Source: Salticus scenicus
Taxonomy: Eukaryota > Arthropoda > Arachnida > Araneae > Salticidae
NCBI GenBank assembly: GCA_963930645.1
Contig: OZ005661.1
Coordinates: 200,411,120 to 200,475,119, forward strand
Reading direction: 5' to 3'
DNA length: 64,000 nucleotides
Part shown: positions 23,021 through 33,730 of the stretch, one piece after another
Position numbering within the stretch: position 1 is the first letter of the stretch
How the letters are laid out: each line of letters starts with the position of its first letter
Position numbers and translations under genes: made by a program
The notes under the pieces: generated by a model
The model's input: only the letters and a program-made list of their open reading frames with translations
The model's database searches: none
What the model was told of the DNA's origin: nothing

Positions 23021-24029
23021 CTCCACTCGACTTTCCGAACATCGAGTAATTAACAGTTTTGTAGATAAAGTAAAGAAAGAGTAGTTGTTAAACAAACAAA
23101 AGAGAGAAAACCATAATAAAGTGTTTGAGTATTTTTCTCCATCTATTACACGTTGTTTTATTTAACGCTACTGAACTTTGAGCCCATCGATCATAATGAC
23201 AAAGAAATTTTCGTTGTGTCCCTGTAAAAACCTATAAATGTTAGATTCACCAAAATGCTTATAGTTAGTGCAACAGTGATTTATAATACTCATATAAATT
23301 TTCAGCTGAATTCAATAAGGCGTTTAGATGCTATCGTACTTTAAAAAATTTAGTCCCATAGGCCATAATGATAAAGAATTTTTCTTTGTGTCCCTGTAAA
23401 ACTAGTTGGCATAGGTGGACTCTGCTCAGTTCCCCATCATATTTATGTTCTCAGAAATTTCTAGTGCGAGACATATTACTAGTGGATCTGCAGATCAGGA
23501 GCCTCAACGTCCTATTTGCATCAGACATTATTCAATAGGTCATTTTTATTTATTCCTTATTATATAATAGTATATATTGATTCGATCGACTTATTACCAA
23601 AATCAAATACATTCCTGAGGGGGGCGGCAGCCCCCCTCAACCCCCCGCTGTATCTCTCTTTGTATACCTATTTGTATATGATATAAAGTGTTACGAAATT
23701 GTAAATAATTGTATTTATTTTTGTATAAATTCTTTCAAAGAGGTTTAGTAAGTTGATAAAATGCTAATTTTGTGCCTTTATAGTCGTTTTAGCGTTAAAA
23801 TAGCCAAATTTTCCTTTAAAAACGCATTAAAAAGCTCCTATAAGGGAAGAAATAAATTTGGCGCCAAATTTGGCGACTATTTCCCTCCTTGGCGATTTTT
23901 TGGCGATTTTGGCGAGAAAATCCTTATTAGGGATATACCAAATATGGAAGCTCTAATCTCATTGGCTGATGTGATACGAGAATTTTCCAGAACAGTCTGT
24001 TTTCGATAGAAAAGTATAAAAGGAGCATT

Positions 24030-25065
24030 ATTTTCGCCAAGACGGTCAGTCTCAGATCTATATCAGTTTCGTCAAATGCTTGCTCAATGGGCTCATGAAT
24101 ATGTGTACCAAATTGCAAGTCAATAGCGTTATTTTGGGGGCCGCTATCGCGGTACATACAAATTCTTCCCATAGGCCGTAATGGTAAAAAAAACTTTGGC
24201 GTGTCCCTGTACACGAACTTACAAATGGAATGCACACCGAAAACTATACAGCTAATTTCGTGGGCATCATGAACATGTGTACAAAATTTCAAGTCAATAG
24301 CGTGTTTTTTGCGGCCGCTATCGCATGACAGACAGACAGACGGAATCCAAAATCCTTTTGAGTCTCAACAGAGGGCCTCCATTCACATTTCGGCAAAAAT
24401 TCGAAGTCAATAGCTTGATTTTTGCGGAGACTATCGCGGTACATACAGATTCTTCCCATAGGCCGTAATCATAAAAAATCTTTGGCGTGTCCCTGTACAC
24501 GAACTACAAATGGAATACACACCTAAAACTATACAGCTGATTCCGTTGGGCTCATGAACACGCGTACCAAATTGCAAGTCAATAGCGTGATTTTTGTGGC
24601 CGCTATCGCGGTACATACAAATTCCTCCCATAGGCCGTAATGATAGGAAAAACTTTGGTGTGTCCCTGTACACAAATTACAAATGGAATACACACCCAAA
24701 ACTATACAGCAGATTTCGCGGGGCACATGAACACGTGTACCAAATTGCAAGTCAATAGCGTGATTTTTGTGGCCGCTATCGTGATACATATAAACTTCTC
24801 CCATAGGCCGTAATGATAAGAAAAACTTTGGCGTGTCCCTGTATACGAACTACAAATGGAATACATACCAGAAACTATACAGCTGATTTCGTGGGGCTCA
24901 TGAACATGTGTACCAAATTTCAAATAAATAGCGCTTTTTTGGCGGACGCTATCGCGCGACAGACAGACAGACAGACACAGCCCAAAACCGTTTTGAGTCT
25001 CAACAGAGGGCCTCCACTGACGTTTCGGCAATAATGTTAAAAGAAATGAATTTGACCAAAGCTTC
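24030..25065. repeat. Tandem array B, unit about 172 bp
   Basis: The phrase 'cccataggccgtaatgat' recurs at 24168, 24455, 24627 and 24800, giving spacings of 287, 172 and 173 bp. The first gap contains an extra insert of about 115 bp that carries a GACA run and 'gagtctcaacagagggcctcc'. The same pair also closes the array at 24956-25030. The overlapping minus-strand frames that start at each unit are repeat artefacts, not genes. A degenerate copy of the unit lies at 45740-45990. Confidence 0.75.
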
Positions 25066-25249
25066 ATACAGTGACAGAATGAAATCCCCGCCTAATAGGC
25101 TATCCACCGTTCATTTCGATATATTTATCTTATTCTAATCTATTAATTTATTTTATCGGGGTCAATTTCATTGTTTAGTTTTCATGCTACTATTTCCAAT
25201 GCAATAATCCTCAAGTTCATATTTATATGAAAAATTTACAATTTCGCTA

Positions 25250-26010
25250 TGTTGATAAAATCGTAAATTACGAATAATTTACGAAATTTTCCTATTAGAA
25301 TATTTGTATTCAATCATGTTCAAACAAATATCATAAACGTAATTTTGAAGTTGTCTAACGTATTTAGGATCCTCAAAATGGAAGTTTATGCTCAATTTTG
25401 CTTTATTCTGACATGTTAAATAAATCGTAAATTCCAAATAACTTAAGAATTTTTTTAAATTGGAAAAATCATAGTCTATGATATTCATGCCAGTATCCTA
25501 AATATTATTTCGAAAGTGGTTTGACATCTTTACGATGAAAATATCCCTCAAGATTGACGTTTATGTGAAATTTTGCTCTATTCAGCCATGTTAAGAAATT
25601 CGTAAATTTCCAATAACTTACGAAATCTTTATATTGGAAAAATCATAGTCATTAATATTCATGCCAGTGTCCTAAATAATGTTTCAAAAGTAGTCTGACA
25701 TCTTTACGATGAAAATATCTCTCAAAATGGACGTTTATGTGAAATTTTCCTCTATACTGCCATGTTAAGAAATTCGTAAATTTCCAGTAACTTGCGAAAT
25801 TTTCAAAGTAGCATATTTATAGTTACTGATGTTCATTCCGGCATCAAAACTGATATTTTAAAACTTGTCTGACATTTTTACAGTAAAAAGTTTTCATTTA
25901 ATGCACGTTAATGTGATTTTTTGTCCTATTCTCCCATGTTAAGAAAATCGTAAATTTCTAATAACTTACGAAGTTTTTAAAATCGAATGTTGCAAATGAA
26001 TAGGGTTCTT
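25250..26010. repeat. Tandem array C, unit about 174 bp
   Basis: The phrase 'catgttaagaaattcgtaaa' and variants recur at 25412, 25587, 25761 and 25935, with spacings of 174-175 bp. Each is followed by 'aataacttacgaa'. The sequence is unrelated to array B, although the period is the same. A short run of 'ctaacaga' repeats follows at 26090-26145. Confidence 0.75.
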
Positions 26011-26287
26011 GCCAGTGTCGAAAGTAATATTTTAAAACTGATCTGACCTCTCTGCGACAATTTGTTCTTGAGATATCGTGTACACAGACTAACAAACTAA
26101 CGGACTGACCCACTAACAGACTAACAGACTAACAGACTAACAGACACCCTACAGACAGACACCATAGAAATTTTGTCATTTTCGGATTCCTCACACCTGA
26201 AAACGTGTAGAAAAGTCAAAAAACCGAGGTCGAAATTTTTCACGATTACCTAAGTTCCCCATACCTATAGTATGATGGGGAACTAAA

Positions 26288-26770
26288 AACTGTAAGTGCT
26301 AGATTCACCAAAATCTATACAGTTAGTTCCACTGTGATCTATAACATGTGTACAATTTTTTTGCTCGGATTAATAAGGCGTTTAGACACTATCACATTTT
26401 TAAAAATTTGGCCCCATAGGTATAATGATAAAGAATTTTTCTTTGTGTCCCTGTAAAAAAACTATAAGTGCTAGATTCTCCAAAATCTATACAGATTGAG
26501 TATTTGTGATCTATAATATGTGTATAAAATTTTTGCTCAATTGAATAAGGCGTTTAGATGCTATCGCACTTTTAAGATTTTGCTCCCATAGGCCATAATG
26601 ATAAAGAATTTTTCTTTGTGTCCCTGTAAAAAAACTATAAGTGCTAGATTCACCAAAATCTATAGGGTTCGTACTATGGTGACTTACAATATGCGTACCA
26701 ACTTACAGGTTAATCGAACGAAGCGTTTAGACGCTAGCGTGTTCACCCACAGACATACACACATACACAC
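26288..26770. repeat. Tandem array A/D, unit about 173 bp
   Basis: Units carry 'agtgctagattcaccaaaat' and 'tttctttgtgtccctgtaaa'. The second phrase is at 26444 and 26617 here, and at 23215 and 23387 on the other side of the nested element. All spacings are 172-173 bp. The same unit recurs at 46050-46560. A (CA/TA)-rich microsatellite follows at about 26750-26800. Confidence 0.75.
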
Positions 26771-27517
26771 ATACATACACACATACACACACACATACAT
26801 ACATCATCGTAAAAAAAGTGAAAACGGACTCAGGGGACCTCAAAACGTATAGAAACATCAAAATCTCGAATTCGGATTTTTGACATGATTACAATACTTT
26901 CCTCACTATAGTGTTCGGAAAGTAAAAAAAAAAAAAGACATAGAAAATAAACGGGCATTAATTGAACCAAAAAGCAGCATAGTACGGAGCATAAATACAG
27001 CAAAAAATTTAACAGGAATTTACACGCAGAATTTTTACATGGTTCACAGCAGAAATTTTACATTATTTTACAAGCATAACGATTTAAATCCAGCGACCAT
27101 AAAATGTCAATAAAACAATTCCTATTTATCTCATAGGATTACAAAATATAGTTAATATAAATACACAATTAAATCTTCTTAAATTAACACACCATAAGTA
27201 CCTCAAAAGAAATTTTAAACGATCCATAATATCTAGGTAGGCTTATGAAACAAGTACAAATTACACAAAAATTAACAATATTGAAAGTTACGATTACCAA
27301 TATCATATTTTTATCTAAAATAATTAAAACAGTAATTCATGACTACATTATTTAAATTCTCATTAACAACATTAAATAAATTTTCAAGATTCTAACAATT
27401 CAACACGTTATTAACAATACACTAATCAATACAGTCTTTATGCACAATAAAGAATACACAAATTGAGAAGCAGATATATACAACATAATACTGAACATTC
27501 TATTTCCTACACCTATG

Positions 27518-27519
<2 letters not shown>

Positions 27520-27572
<53 letters not shown>
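27520..27572. repeat. (TA)n microsatellite
   Basis: An uninterrupted AT dinucleotide tract of about 52 bases inside the LINE 3' UTR copy. The other LINE copy has only a short 'aatatattta' here, so the tract expanded after duplication. Confidence 0.9.
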
Positions 27573-27578
<6 letters not shown>

Positions 27579-27998
27579 GTATATATTAAAACAGGCTGTT
27601 ACGTACAAACAAAACATAAATACAATAAAACTACAATAGATTAAAGTGCTAACAAACATAAGAAATAAAGGAAATTTTTTTATTTAAATGATTATAAATA
27701 CTTTTTACTCGTTAAATTAAATAATTACAATTGTCGATTCTTTTAAAGTATTTATGTAGACTTTCACTAGTGTATCTCTTAATATACATATTACTGAAGG
27801 AACATTTAACTGACAAGGGAAGTATGAATCAGTAAAATTGCTATTGAAACCAAATCACTCTTAAATTAAAGAGTATGGTCGAAAACATTGGGTACCGTAC
27901 AAATTTGTTGCAACAACTCCCATGGGGGCGAGATATGCCCTCTATTAGTTTTAGTTATTTCTATAAAAGCCAACAAAACACGCAAGGTAGTGTGGACA

Positions 27999-28060
27999 GA
28001 TAGTGCAGTGCTAGCGTGCTTGACTTCGGCTACGTAGGTCGTGGAATCGAGTCCCCGCGC
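27999..28060 (+). other. tRNA-like Pol III promoter in left arm
   Basis: An A-box-like 'tagtgcagtgctagc' (28001-28015) and a B-box-like 'ggaatcgagtccc' (28043-28055) sit at tRNA spacing. The segment could fold partly as a tRNA but lacks a clean acceptor stem. The inverted arm repeats it at about 29097-29160 on the minus strand. Confidence 0.5.
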
Positions 28061-28957
28061 GTTTTGTATTTTATTTTTTTATTTCAACTGAAATATTTAT
28101 TTTTGACATTTTTAATTAAATTAAATCATTATTGTAAGAGAAAATATATTAATTATATTAAAACAAGTTTTTTTTTTTTTTTTTTTTTTTTTACCTTTTA
28201 GCGCGGACAATTTAATATTTTATTTTTTTATTTTTAACCAATTTATTTATTATTTATTAAATTTAGATAACTTAATAATTTAACGGGAAATACTTTTATA
28301 TTATATTTAGATAAGATTTTGTTAATGATTACATTCAGATAAAATTTTAATGAATGTTTTATGTAAATTATTAATTACTATTTATTAACGACGACATTAA
28401 TAGCAAGAGTTAATCGTCTGCTCTCAATTGTATTATTTATTAATGTTATTTTTTGCATGAAAAATCATGAATGATGAACAGCTGTTGCTTAATTATCCGA
28501 CGTCGCATTTAACTTTTATTTCAAATATTTCATTAAACAACTGTCAAGTTTCGTGGTGTCGGAAGAACTGACAATAATATTCAAGAAACTGACAAATTTT
28601 CTAAAAATGATTTTACTAATTTATATTTAGTTTATATCTAAAAAAAATTCAAAATCTGGGTAAATGTGAATTTTACAAATCAAGTAATCTCGACAAAAAG
28701 CCAAATATTTGACAAAATGTTCGTGATGAACAATAATTGACGTTGAACAAAATTGAAATTCAAATAATTGTGATCAATCTTTTTATATTTCTTGTTTTAA
28801 TTGTGAAAAATACTTATGGTTCCATGATTTTTCTACTTTTAATCATAATTGTTATAAATTAGAAACTATATTCGAAGCTTTAAACATGGTTTTCTTTTTA
28901 TAAATAAATAAATGCATTTCTTAAATTCATTCTCAATACTTTATTAATTGGAATACT

Positions 28958-28994
<37 letters not shown>

Positions 28995-29096
28995 CTTAAT
29001 GTAATAAATATTTTCTCTTAAATTATTAATTTGATTTAATTAAAAACGTAAAGAAAAAAATTTGAAAAAATTAAAAAAAATATATAATACAAAACG

Positions 29097-29160
29097 CCCT
29101 TGCTGGGACTCGATCCCACGACCTACGTATCCGAAGTCAAGCACGCTAGCACTGCACCAT
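29097..29160 (-). other. tRNA-like Pol III promoter in right arm
   Basis: The inverted copy of the tRNA-like segment at 27999-28060, with the same A- and B-box-like blocks ('gggactcgatccca' read on the + strand). The two promoters face inward from opposite arms. Confidence 0.45.
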
Positions 29161-29380
29161 CTGTTCTCACTACGCGGTGTATTTTCTTGGTTTTTATAGA
29201 AATAACTACAACTAATATAGGGCATATCTCACCCCCATGGGAGTTGTTGCAACAAATTTGTACGGTACCTAATGTTTTCGACTATGCTCTTTAATTTAAG
29301 TTTGGTTTCAATAGCAATTTTACTAATTCATACTTCCCTTGTGAGAGAAAATGGAGAGGATCACCAAGAACACATAAAAC

Positions 29381-29503
29381 ATTTTTTTTATGCAAACTGA
29401 AACTGAAACTCGTCAACCACCGACCAACCTGAAGGTTTTATGACCGGCCCGAAAGCCCGAGGATGGCGGGAAAACGTTTCCCTTACACCATCGAAACAAA
29501 CCA

Positions 29504-29536
<33 letters not shown>
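29381..29536 (+). mobile_element. Short poly(A)-ended retroposon
   Basis: A T-run, then 'tgcaaactgaaactgaaact', 'gtcaaccaccgaccaacctg', 'gcccgaggatggcgggaaaa' and 'ccttacaccatcgaaacaaa', ending in an A-run of about 33 bases. Partial copies are at 15421-15485 (5' half) and 22937-23010 (3' half). It has no coding potential. It looks like a SINE or the 3' tail of a LINE; no Pol III box is clear. Confidence 0.55.
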
Positions 29537-29538
<2 letters not shown>

Positions 29539-30214
29539 ATAGGAAATAAACGGACATTAATTGAACCAAAAAGCAGCATAGTACGGAGCATAAATACAGC
29601 AAAAAATTTAACAGGAATTTACACGCAGAATTTTTACATGGTTCACAGCAGAAATTTTACATTATTTTACAAGCATAACGATTTAAATCCAGCGACCATA
29701 AAAAGTCAATAGAATAAAACAATTCCTATTTATCTCACAGGATTACAAAATATAGTTAATATAAATACACAATTAAATCTTCTTAAATTAACACACCATA
29801 AGTACCTCAAAAGAAATTTTAAACGATCCATAACATCTAGATAGGCTTATGAAACAAGTACAAATTACACAAAATTTAACAATATTGAAAGTTACGATTA
29901 CCAATATCATATTTATGTCCAAAATATTTAAAACAGTAATTCATGACTACATTATTTAAGTTCTCATTATCAACATTAAATAAATTTTCAAGATTCAAAC
30001 AATTCAACATGTTATTAACAATACGCTAACCAATACAGTCTTTATGCACAATAAATAATACACAAATTGAGAAGCAGATATATACAACATAATACTGAAC
30101 ATTCTATTTCCTACACCTATGTAAAAAAAAAATATATTTATGTACATATTAAAACTGGCTGTTACATATAAACAAAACATAAATTCAATAAACCTACTAC
30201 AATAGATTAAAATG

Positions 30215-31144
30215 CTAACAAACATAAGAAATAAAGGAAATTTTTTTATTTAAATGATTATAAATACTTTTTACACGTTTAATTAAATAATTATCATTGT
30301 CAATTCTTTTAAAGTATTTATGTAGGCTTTCACTAGTGTATCTCTTAATATGCATATTACTGAAGGAACATTTAACTGACAGTAAATGGAGAGGATCACC
30401 AAGAACACCACAGGGGCAGTCAGAATCAGGCCTTTTATTGGTGTTAAATAAAAAAGTATGAAAAGAACCATGACCAGTTACAAAATAAAGCAAGACTTGA
30501 TTTTTAATTTTTATATCAAAAGACAGCTCAGGGAAAATTTCAAAAGTGATTCTGCCTTTAGTTGAAGTATTCCAGATATTCTGCCAAATATTCAGAGTAT
30601 CATTGATCAGAATTTCATTCAGAAATGAAGTGGGAAAAAGAATATTTATGCTAACATCAAAATTAATCGCGTTTTTGGCAAAAGAATCTGCCAGCTCACT
30701 ACCAGTATTGCCCGAGTGGCCTTTAATCCAACACAAAGGGATTTTACCAGGAAAAGAGTTTATAATTTTCAGAATATTAGAAACAATTGTTGACTTAGGG
30801 TAAAGATCATCAAGAGCAAAGGTATTAGATAAGCTGTCAGCATAAATTACAATCCTCTTATAATGATTATATCTAGCCCATTCTAAAGATTTTAGGATAG
30901 CCATGCCCTCAGCTTGAAAAACAGAATTGAACTCAAAGAGCCTATATAAACCCTTATCAACAATAATACAACTCAAAACTGACACCCTTGCACACCCGAC
31001 ACCATACTCATTCTTACTACCGTCTGTAATGATATTCAGACACTTATGAAAGGGAATATAGTAATGAAAAATTTTAAATCTGTTGAATGGGGCCGTAGGG
31101 CCAGTATTGTATCTAAAAATTTTATCTTCAAAGTCCTGAATCAC
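30215..31144 (-). pseudogene. LINE RNase H domain and C-terminal zinc motif
   Basis: 309 residues. The RNase H blocks are visible: IITDGSKNEYGVG (first aspartate), AEGMAILKSLEWA (glutamate), IVIYADSLSN (second aspartate) and WIKGHSGNTGSELAD (last histidine and aspartate). A CPCGVLGDPLHLLSVKC motif near residue 245 is the usual C-terminal CCHC of these LINEs. The segment is open but not in frame with the reverse transcriptase, so it is a piece of a broken ORF2. RNase H degrades the RNA template during second-strand synthesis. Confidence 0.8.
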
Positions 31145-31366
31145 AAAATATCTACCATCATAGAAAAGAAAAAAACCATCCTATTTACACCTATATTTAT
31201 TATTTAACCAAGAGGCTTCCAAGTCAATGGGAGGGATACCAGTAATGTTACATATAGCCATGGTTGAAACAGACCTATAAAAGTGCATAATTCCAATAAT
31301 AAACACCCTCTGACAGGAAGAGAGTTTCCTCAAACCATGCACATTAATTAAGCTAAACCAAACCTC

Positions 31367-32209
31367 TCAGACATACAAAATCTTAGGTTTTACAACAGTT
31401 GTATACCAAAGTTTCTTCAGCTCCGGCTTCATCCCCCAATTTAGACCGCTAATTTTTCGAATATTTCTACCATAATCCATAACTTCATCTCTGATATTCT
31501 CCAAATGATATAGAAAACTAAATTTAGTATCTATATTAAGACCCAAAAACTTATGTACCAACACTACTTTAATATTAACCTCATTAAGCTTAAAAATAGG
31601 CGGACGAGCCAAAGCAACCCCAAAAACCACATCTTTAGTCTTGCCATGCGAAATTTTTAACTGTTTATTACTACAATAATTTTCAAAGGTTTTATTACTG
31701 TTATTCGTCACAACCTCCAGTTGAGCCCTAGAAATTCCCGAATTTAACAGCACAAAATCATCTGCGTAACCAATCAAAGTAGAATCAGTATTATCATACA
31801 TCCCGAAAGCATCATTAATCAATATCAACCAAAGTACTGGTCCCAAACAAGAACCTTGGGGGCAGCCTCTATTTACCTGCACAAAATCAGTATATGGAGT
31901 TTTAACAAATCTATTTCTCAAATAACTATTCAACACAGCTATTAAATAGGAAGGAACACCAAGATTATTCAATTCATTCATAATGAGGTGCCAGCTAGCC
32001 CCATCAAACGCCCCAGTAATGTGAAAGAAAATAGCAGACGTATATTTATAACAAGTTTTACGAAAGTTTATAGACTTAATTAACTCTTTTAAACAAAAAA
32101 CAGTGTTTCTATTTTCTCTAAAACCATACTGCTTGCAATGAAATATATTATTTGATTCTAAATAAAAGACAAGCCTATTTAAAATAATTTTCTTCATAAT
32201 TTTACTCAT
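31367..32209 (-). pseudogene. LINE reverse transcriptase, central part
   Basis: The frame carries the palm and fingers blocks: a FRENRNT-type motif (GFRENRNT), an FFHITGAFDGASW block (normally D-I-x-x-A-F-D), RGCPQGSCLGPVLW and the LIGYADDFVLL catalytic box. In the first block an H occupies the place of the usual first catalytic D, so the enzyme is likely dead. The preceding piece with the A-P-G-Y-D motif is in a different frame (32268-32882). Confidence 0.8.
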
Positions 32210-32267
32210 AACAGAACGGAGACAGACTGGGCGATAGGCATCCAGTGAGGAAGGAACTTTATTTACT

Positions 32268-32882
32268 TTATGGAAAAAAATAACTACACCTTTTTTCCAA
32301 TCTCTTGGAAAATAACCAAGCTCTAATATTTTTGTTTAAAATATTTAGAAAAAGATCAGGAAGAACATCAAAAATAAACTTAATAATACGAAGATCTATA
32401 TTATCATAACCTGGAGCCTTTTTTTTTTTACTACAAGATTTATTAGAATATTTAAGTTCCTTAATACTAATAACAGGAAAAAATAAATTATTAAAAGTTT
32501 CATCATCTAAACTATCAGAAACAAAAAAGTGATGATTAATAAGTTTATCTTGAATATCACATATATTACTCAAAAGAGGCATTCCATCCAAATTACAGCT
32601 AATATTAATTTTACTTTTTGCTTTAAATACAGAGAATAAAGAACCAAAATTTTCAACAATACCAGAACAAAAACGACGCCAGGAATTCAATTTAGAACTC
32701 TTGATTTTAAGTTTGTAACAGGCTCTTAAACGACTAATTACAATTTTCAAATTTTGATTATTATTTCTTTTATATCTCCTATTTATAGCTTTTAGCTTAT
32801 TTCTCATAGAACGCAGTTCACAATTACACCAACCAAGATTAAAATTAATATTCTTTTTTCTGTATTTAAAGTTTTCACACAA
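32268..32882 (-). pseudogene. LINE linker and start of reverse transcriptase
   Basis: This is the basic linker between endonuclease and reverse transcriptase (RRYKRNNNQNLK and RACYKLKIKSSKLNSWRRF), ending in KKAPGYDNIDLRIIKF, the first conserved block of LINE reverse transcriptases. The frame breaks after residue 204, near 32268, before the next RT block. It overlaps the end of the endonuclease segment in another frame near 32804-32882. Confidence 0.7.
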
Positions 32883-33730
32883 ATACTATGTAAATTAATA
32901 TAAAAGTCCAATAGGCAATCATCAAAATCTACAATCGAATTACAGTCATTAAAACCATCAATATAACAGCTCAATGAGCTTTTAATGTCATTATTAAACC
33001 TTTTAAAATTTACATATTTTGTTGCATATCTGTTAATTTTAAGAGTTTCTGGTTTTATGCCAAACAAATAACTAATAAATTTATGATCAGAATTACTCTC
33101 CGTATCATGCACTGTCCAATTTGATACATATTTGTATAAGCCAAATGAGGTAATTGTTTAAAATCCCGGTAACCAAATTTACCTGCACAATCAAAAGTAG
33201 GAGGTTGATCTATATTATTCACAATTAAGAGGTCCTGTACTAAACAGAAAGTAGCCATATCATCACCTCTATTGTCATTAGCATAGCCCCAGTTTCTATG
33301 TTTGGCATGAAAATTCCCACTAATCAACAGTAAGTTATAGTTCAACCGGAATTTGAATCAAATTATCAGTAAGGTCTGTAGATGGAGAAATGTACATTTA
33401 TAAGATTAATAAATTTCCAAGGTTTGTAGCTATGTTCACACTTACTATATTTTCCAACGCTAACAATTTATTACACATAATTCCTTGATTGACGATAATA
33501 ACAACAGTATTCTTTTTAACTGATAGAAAAGTTTTCCATAAACTACTAATATAAATTAAATTGTCATTGAAGATATAAGGGTCCTGAATTAGAACAATAT
33601 CTATGTTGTTTTTTAGAATAAATGTCTCCATAACAAGGCTAGAAGCCTTACAAAAGTTCAAGTTCATTTGCAAAAATATAAGACCATTAAAGTCTTCCAC
33701 ACCACCAGAAGTGTCCGAAGGACTCTTCAT
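32804..33730 (-). pseudogene. LINE endonuclease (AP-type), three frames
   Basis: Three overlapping frames make up the domain. 33730-33398 starts ORF2 with LQMNLNFCKAS and DIVLIQDPYIF, the N-terminal blocks including the metal-binding E/D position. 33345-33055 carries LLISGNFHAKHRNWG, where the canonical G-D-F-N-A-K-H has lost its aspartate. 33112-32804 carries ESNSDHKFISY with the final S-D-H. At least two frameshifts and the lost catalytic residue make it inactive. The enzyme nicks the target to prime reverse transcription. Confidence 0.75.

Larger units (their letters stand above)
23402..26287 (+). mobile_element. HINE-like element nested in the outer one
   Basis: AGTTCCCCATCATA at 23428-23441 is the exact inverse of TATGATGGGGAACT at 26271-26284. 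The right copy also forms a 10-bp hairpin with 26253-26262, just before the end. The flanks rejoin as one tandem unit of the outer element ('gtgtccctgtaaaa' before, 'actgtaagtgctagattcacc' after), so this is an insertion into that array. A GC-rich block (23616-23648, 'ggggggcggcag' and 'cccccctcaacccccc') follows the left end, as in the element at 60698. It contains two different arrays, 24030-25065 and 25250-26010. Confidence 0.6.
23011..26925 (+). mobile_element. HINE/DINE-1-like Helentron element (outer)
   Basis: The left end starts TCTGGAGTGACTCC and contains ACTTTCCGAACA (23030-23041). Its perfect inverse TGTTCGGAAAGT lies at 26912-26923 and also forms a local hairpin with ACTTTCC at 26896-26902. 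Between them are central tandem units of about 173 bp (23170-23400 and 26288-26760). Subterminal inverted repeats, a central tandem array and a 3' hairpin together define HINE/DINE-1 elements moved by Helentrons. A second element of the same type (23402-26287) sits inside. No Rep/helicase gene is present, so it is non-autonomous. A copy with a related left end lies at 44614. Confidence 0.6.
27814..29341. mobile_element. 1.5-kb element, long inverted arms, TGA duplication
   Basis: The left arm (27814 to about 28110) and right arm (about 29055-29341) are inverted copies of roughly 290 bp, beginning CAAGGGAAGTATGAAT. Comparison with the uninterrupted LINE copy at 30360-30385 shows a TGA on each side, a likely 3-bp target duplication. 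The interior is AT-rich, with a T-run at 28169-28192 and an A-run at 28960-28990, and no transposase. Both arms carry a tRNA-like sequence. Foldback or PIF/CACTA-type DNA elements are possible; the superfamily is not settled. Confidence 0.7.
26936..29375 (-). mobile_element. LINE copy 1: 3' end only, interrupted
   Basis: 26939-27813 aligns with 29541-30379, the 3' UTR and the end of the RNase H region of the LINE described at 29538-34800. It is truncated at the element's 5' side. The rest of the match (about 29347-29375, 'aaatggagaggatcaccaag') lies beyond the insertion at 27814-29341. A (TA)n expansion at 27520-27572 is unique to this copy. It starts right after an A-run on the + strand. Confidence 0.75.

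Noticed and set aside
24318..25067. Overlapping minus-strand frames with repeated segments that look like a repeat protein
   Set aside because: They start again at each copy of the 172-bp tandem unit and simply translate the array.
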